Below are positions 58,832 through 64,000 of a DNA stretch of 64,000 bases, in pieces (the first letter of the stretch is position 1; the number at the start of each line of letters is the position of its first letter). Origin of the DNA: Branchiostoma floridae (Eukaryota > Chordata > Leptocardii > Amphioxiformes > Branchiostomatidae); NCBI RefSeq assembly GCF_000003815.2, contig NC_049997.1, positions 16,831,967 through 16,895,966 of the forward strand, read 5' to 3'. The translations under genes were made by a program, and so were the position numbers. The notes beneath the pieces are model-generated. The model was not told the DNA's origin, did not search any database, and saw only the letters and a list, made by a program, of their open reading frames with translations.

Positions 58832-59477
58832 ATGCAAAGCCGCTTGGAGTCCGTGATAAATATCACAGAAACTTATTAGCTGCTGAGTTAAGCTTTTAAA
58901 CCACAAACAATAACAGACAGAGCCGATACTGTAAACGTAACCTTGTAGGCAAAGGTTACAAATGAATGTTGCAAAACCAGAGGTTTCTAATTGTTTTCAT
59001 GTGATCGATATGAGGCCGAGGATATTTTGAAAACGCTATTTGTGTACATGTACTTAGTCTTTGTCTAAATAAACAGCAGAAACCCTTTTCATGAATTTAC
59101 AAAGTTATGTCAAAAAGAAAACTAGACAGGTGTTCAGTTTTGTGTTTTGAAAGATTTACCTGTGCAGAGGTCATTGGCAAGGTGATAGAATTAGTTATGA
59201 GGAAGACATTCCGTATCACCGTTCCGCAAGAAAACATAAGCAGAGTGCGGACGCGAGAAGACTTCGGGCAATTTTTCTTTTTGCTCCTCTGACTCACGCC
59301 ATTCCCCACCTGTTTCCATCTTGCCACCTTTTACTCTTCTTTCAAAGGATGAAATGAGGTAAGAATTTGCATAAGAGGAACCGTGTCATGACACTCTGCA
59401 GTCCAAGTCGATTAATTCACTACTCAAGATGTCAGTTTATGTACTAGCTATAGTTGTGAGGATAACATTTACACATG

Positions 59478-60078
59478 TTAAGCCCCCTTCACACGAGAGC
59501 ACGAATCAGCCGGAATGCCGTCAGAATGAATTTGTTTTTCTATTCGTGCTAATTCCTGTCAATTCGTACTGTATTCTAAACATCCTTACTGCATTCGAGA
59601 TATTCGTCCCCGTTCGTTTGGCTGGCTCGAAAGTTTTTGACATGTCAAAAACTTTCGAGCTGCATTTGAAGTGGACAAATATCGAATGGCATTCGAAGTG
59701 GATTCTAAGTGTATTCTAACTATTCTAACTACAGTCTGACCGCATTCTGCGGCATTCCAACATTATTCGAAACATTCTTATCTCATTCGATGGAGAACCG
59801 AAACGGCAAGCCACTTCGAATCCTGCCCGAATGTGGCAAAAAGAATATCTGGAATGCAGTAAGAATTTCTCGAATACAGTACGAACTCCCAGGAATAGAA
59901 AAGACTTTTCATTCTGACGGCATTTGGGCTCATTCCTTCTCGTGTGAAGGGGTTATAAGGTCCATTTGGAATTCCCACTCGGAATGGCCCCGAATGTGGC
60001 ACGAATTTTGCAAATACTTCATTCCGGCTGGTTCGGCTTGATTCGTGCTGATTCGGTTTCAGTGTGAAGGCCCTATTA
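59478..60078. mobile_element. Harbinger-like non-autonomous element
   Basis: TTA at 59478-59480 and 60076-60078 flanks 595 bp with ends AGCCCCCTTCACAC and GTGTGAAGGCCCTA. A 3-bp TTA duplication suggests PIF/Harbinger. The interior is full of ATTCGNA words and has a 36-bp perfect palindrome (59625-59660). Open frames on both strands are by-products; there is no transposase. Confidence 0.65.
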
Positions 60079-60145
60079 CTCTGTCAGAGTTTCATTCACG
60101 CCTGTATAGGTAACATTTCTTATATTGACGCTGGGAAGAAGTTGT

Positions 60146-60280
60146 CTAGTGATTGAGTGAGTGAGTGAGTGAGTGAGTGAGTGAGTGAGTGAGTGAGTGA
60201 GTGAGTGAGTGAGTGAGTGAGTGAGTGAGTGAGTGAGTGAGTGAGTGAGTGAGTAATAGATTGAGTGAGTGAATGACTCA
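60146..60280. repeat. GTGA tetranucleotide array 4
   Basis: About 105 bp of pure GTGA. Its left neighbour is the Harbinger-like element, not the usual flank; its right flank matches arrays 1 and 3. Confidence 0.95.
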
Positions 60281-62999
60281 GTCAGACAGTGAGTCGGTCA
60301 CTCAGTGAGTCGGTCGGTGTGTCAGCCAGTCCAGTGAGTAGGTAAGTCCGTTACAATTAGTCAGTCATTTATTCAGTCAGCCAATGAGTGAACAAGATCA
60401 GGAGAACAAACATCTATCAGGGAGTAAGTGTGAACGAAATTTCACAAGAAAACCGGACTGACGGTTGCCCAAACTATAAATCAAAACTGAGGCATGGCCT
60501 GTCAGCGTCCCATCGTGGGAACCTTGCGCCGTTTGTTACTGCCCTCCCTGTTGGCATTCTTCCAACACACCGTCGTCCTAACATGACCCCGGCATGTCCC
60601 CAGCTGCGTCGGAAAAACCGCTTGGGGTCCATGATCGAATCGCCCTTTGTTTTGCCGACATGTTAAACCATAAACAACACCAAAAAACGCTACCGAAAAC
60701 ATGACCTTCTTGACAAAGTATTTGTCACAAATTTTGAGGGATAGGCCTTTCTTTCTATGGTTGAGACAGAGAACTCTGATACGTTACGATTGAATGGAAA
60801 TAAATTGACATTTCTCATACGTTTCGAAGCCATATATAAAGAATTACGAACAGGTGTTCTGTTTTGAAATATCTTCTTGTCCAGAGGTTATCGGCAAAGT
60901 GAATTATTATGAGGAAGACATTCTTTAACACCGTTCCGAAAACAAACACAGTCAGAGTCAGGACGCGAGTGCTGCTTTTGGTCTGAGATGACAACGAAGT
61001 GTGTAGTACAGGCTTGGGTCTTGTATTCCATCCATGTTGACAGTTTTCCAACATATAGACGTCTTGCCGTGACCCTGGTACGACCCGGGTTGTATCATCC
61101 AAAGCCGCTTGGAGTCAGTGATAAATATCACAGAGACTTATTAGCTACTAAGCTATGCTTTTAACCACAACCAACAACAGACAGGGGCAATACTGTAAAC
61201 ATGACCTTGTAGGTAAAGGATAAATATGAATGTTACAAAACTAGGGCTGAGCCCTTGTTTTTCACGTGATGCCAAGAATATTTTTGAAAACCTGTCATGT
61301 TTTATATCTGATTGAAAAAATAGAATCATTTTCATTCATTTGGAAAGTTGTGTCATAAAAACTAGACACCTGTTCTGATTTGGAAGATCTACCTGTGCAG
61401 AGGTCATCGGCAGGTGGATTTACTTATTCATGAGGAAGGAATTCCTTAACACCGTTCAAAAGCGTACACAAACAGAGCCTGGACACGACAAGACCTAAGG
61501 CAAATTTTCGTCTTGCTTCTTCGACTCATGCCATTCCCTGGTCTTTTCTGAAGGAGGCAAGAGTCTCAATCCTTTAGAACTCCTCAATCAGAAAAGTTGA
61601 CCACTCCTCCCCCGGCAGTGCTACATTTGATAAATTTTGTCTGGACATTCTTTAACTCAATTTAGGATCCGGAGCAATAGTGACCTGAGTCAATTCAATG
61701 CCGAGGGGTGCTAAATCATAAATCCATATCTTTCTTTCAAAGAGGTATTGCAAAATTACTAGAGCCCCCTTGGAAATGTGGTGACAGATGCATATATATA
61801 TACTTCGGTCTTATTGTGCGAATACCGCACCGTTTGCACCGTTCCGTTGTTGAAAAACTTCCAACATACCGACGTCTTGTCTTGGCCCTGGTATGATCCC
61901 AGTTGTTCCATGCAGAGCCGCTTGGAATCCGTGATAAATATCACAGAAACTTATTAGCTGCTGATTTATGCTTAAAACCTCAAACAGCAACCAACAGAAG
62001 CGCTACCGAAAACATGACCTTGCAGGCGAACGGTAAAAAAATATGTTACAATATTAGGACAATGTGCTCTTCTTTTTCAGGTACGACAGTTAAAACCTTT
62101 AAAAACATGCCCTATGTTGTATCTGAATGAGTAAATAACAACTATTTATTCATACACAAAGTTATATCATAACGAAAACTAGACAGGTGTTCTGTTTGAA
62201 AAGATCTACGTGTATAGAGGTCGTCAGCATGGTGATAGAGTACGTAATGAGGAAGACATATTCTCCAACACCGTTCCAAAAGTGTACACAAAGTCATGAC
62301 GTGACAAGACTTTGGACCGTCTATTATGTCTTTAATTAAGAGACATCTGACATGTAAAAAATGGAAAAATACCGACCCTTAACAATTCCTCTTTCAGAAA
62401 ACACGACCTCCGTACTCTTGTCTAGGTATTCTTTAACAGGAATATAATTCTAAAGACAAGGGTAAGTCCTATGAGGTGCTAACTCATAAATCCATCTGTT
62501 TTTAATGAGATGTTGCGTTGCAAAATCGAAGTTTCGATGACTTGTTATTTTGCGCATGCAAAACAACTTGGATGTGTTCATTGTCTTCCCTTCCGCGATT
62601 GCACTTGTGTCAACGTACAAAATTAAGGCTATGGCCTTATTTCCGTGCTAAAGCCAATAACGTTTTTAAATCCTGGTGTATGTTGCATCTGATAGGATAA
62701 ATAACAACTATTTTCTTCATTTAAAATGTTCAATGCACGAAAAAGTGAATTTCCAGGTGTATCAAGACCTTGAAACACAAGTGAAATTTACTGTGTCCTG
62801 GTCGTATACATTAATATCCGGGCTTGAAGTGTATTATAAAGAAAGCTAGTCAGGTGTTTTTTTCTGACAGATCAACCTGTGCCTAGGTCATCGGCAAGGT
62901 GACAGAGTTAAGAGTATGACATTCCTTTCCACCGTTCCAAAAGCATACACAAACAGCGTCAGATGTGACAAGACTTCGGGCAAATTTTCTCACCTCTTA

Positions 63000-64000
63000 G
63001 ACTCACGCCATGCCCACCTGTTTCTATCATCTGGCCTATGTCTCGTGCTTTGTAAAAAAAGAGAGAGACTTGATCCTGCACAATTCCATTGTAAGAAATT
63101 TATCTCTCCTCCCTCAATATCACATTTAACGTTATATACAATAACTGGGCATTATTTGATATGATAACAGCTCTACACATCAAAAGAAAGGGTCCATTCT
63201 AGAGGAACTAAATTAGTTATTTTCCGTAGGTCTCCTCTAGCATGGCACGATAGCCTTCTTTCTTACTGTAGGACCTTCATTTTGTGTTTTTCAAAATCAT
63301 GAACAGATAAAATGTATTCAAATGAGGACCCATTTGCATAATTCATTAGGGAATGATTTAATTCGAAGAAGAATAACTTGCACGACGATCGTACAATTTA
63401 CTATATAGGTAATATTAGATAATAATAAAATTTGTGCCAGCAGTGCTGTACATAGATGTAACATGAAGACACGTCAACACGTTTTTGAAATAGTTTCATG
63501 ACTGTTTTATGTCAATATTGACTGCTAACACCGCATGAGAAAATCGCCTACCGCTCTCAAAAGGCTCTAGTCCATACCTCCGGCTGTAAAACCAATGTGG
63601 TCAAAACATTCAGATTGACTATGATAAGTTGATAACCGATGAAAAATTTCAGCAGTAGTAGACCATTTCCATCCCATTGAGACCGTTTAAGTAGTTCCGT
63701 TTATCAAATCAACATTCAGAAATGAGTTCACTTTATTCAACCGCATTTGCTTTGTCGAAGTATCATTCTAATCATTACTCTCTGCTTACCAGTAGTCAAT
63801 ACTGAATTGTCACTAATAGTAATGTACCAATACATGTACACTGACATGAGAAACCTTGTAGATCATATAACAATATAAATATAATACAGAAGAATATTAT
63901 GGTTGAACATGATATAAAAAAATATTTAGAGTACTTGATACTTTTACTGCACTTTTACTGCTTCTTGCTTTCTAGGACTTTTGGGTATAACTTCTATCGA
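63000..64000. other. AT-rich end of window
   Basis: No exon, repeat family or regulatory signal recognised. Confidence 0.4.

Larger units (their letters stand above)
56700..63000. repeat. Complex long-unit repeat region II
   Basis: Same unit as region I. AGAGGTCATCGG-type cores near 57193, 58616, 59166, 60880, 61396, 62216 and 62881. ACCACAAACAACAAC segments near 56965, 58392, 58898, 60665, 61166. Spacing of cores ranges roughly from 0.5 to 1.7 kb. No gene seen. Confidence 0.8.

Noticed and set aside
59709-60041. 110-codon frame, with a mirror frame at 59778-60002
   Set aside because: Lies inside the inverted Harbinger-like element; repetitive and on both strands.

Overview
This is eukaryotic nuclear DNA: intron-rich genes with GT/AG borders, AATAAA signals, microsatellites, foldback elements (MITEs), tRNA-derived SINEs and non-LTR retrotransposon debris. 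The gene types and repeat style suggest an invertebrate deuterostome, most likely a lancelet (Branchiostoma). That assignment is inference from style, not from a marker gene. One run of 100 Ns (49489-49588) is an assembly gap.

Layout. (1) 1-2865: intergenic, no gene seen. (2) 2866-23931, minus strand: a 22-exon ankyrin-repeat gene of about 677 residues. Fourteen repeats lie on fourteen consecutive exons, thirteen of exactly 99 bp, separated by phase-0 introns. The N-terminal segment may be a death-fold (CARD-like) domain. (3) 23932-24020: an 89-bp divergent promoter with a palindromic CCAAT box. (4) 24021-28081, plus strand: a 7-exon gene for a 390-residue protein with signal peptide, JmjC hydroxylase fold (HxD...H) and a C-terminal EF-hand. 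(5) 28644-45173, minus strand: a 10-exon type-B carboxylesterase of 608 residues with complete catalytic triad, signal peptide and GPI-type tail. It is tail-to-tail with the JmjC gene. Its 8.2-kb second intron holds two satellites and several transposons. (6) 49406-51276, minus strand: a small Ly6/uPAR-type GPI-anchored protein whose last exon runs into the assembly gap. (7) 55531-56462, minus strand: a 3-exon gene for a 64-residue protein of unknown function behind a TATA box. (8) 46-54.5 kb and 56.7-63 kb: many diverged copies of a long complex repeat, punctuated by four GTGA tetranucleotide arrays and a Harbinger-like foldback element. No gene is seen from 56.6 kb to the end.

All five gene models were assembled by hand from splice sites. 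In each, exon phases agree across every visible junction, which is the main support. Three products (JmjC, esterase, Ly6) are predicted to enter the secretory pathway; the ankyrin protein and the 64-residue protein have no signal peptide. No pathway links the genes. The only regulatory coupling visible is the shared divergent promoter. The repeat content is high and mostly non-autonomous: TTAA-flanked piggyBac-like elements, a three-copy MITE family, foldbacks, SINEs and truncated CR1/L2-type retrotransposons.
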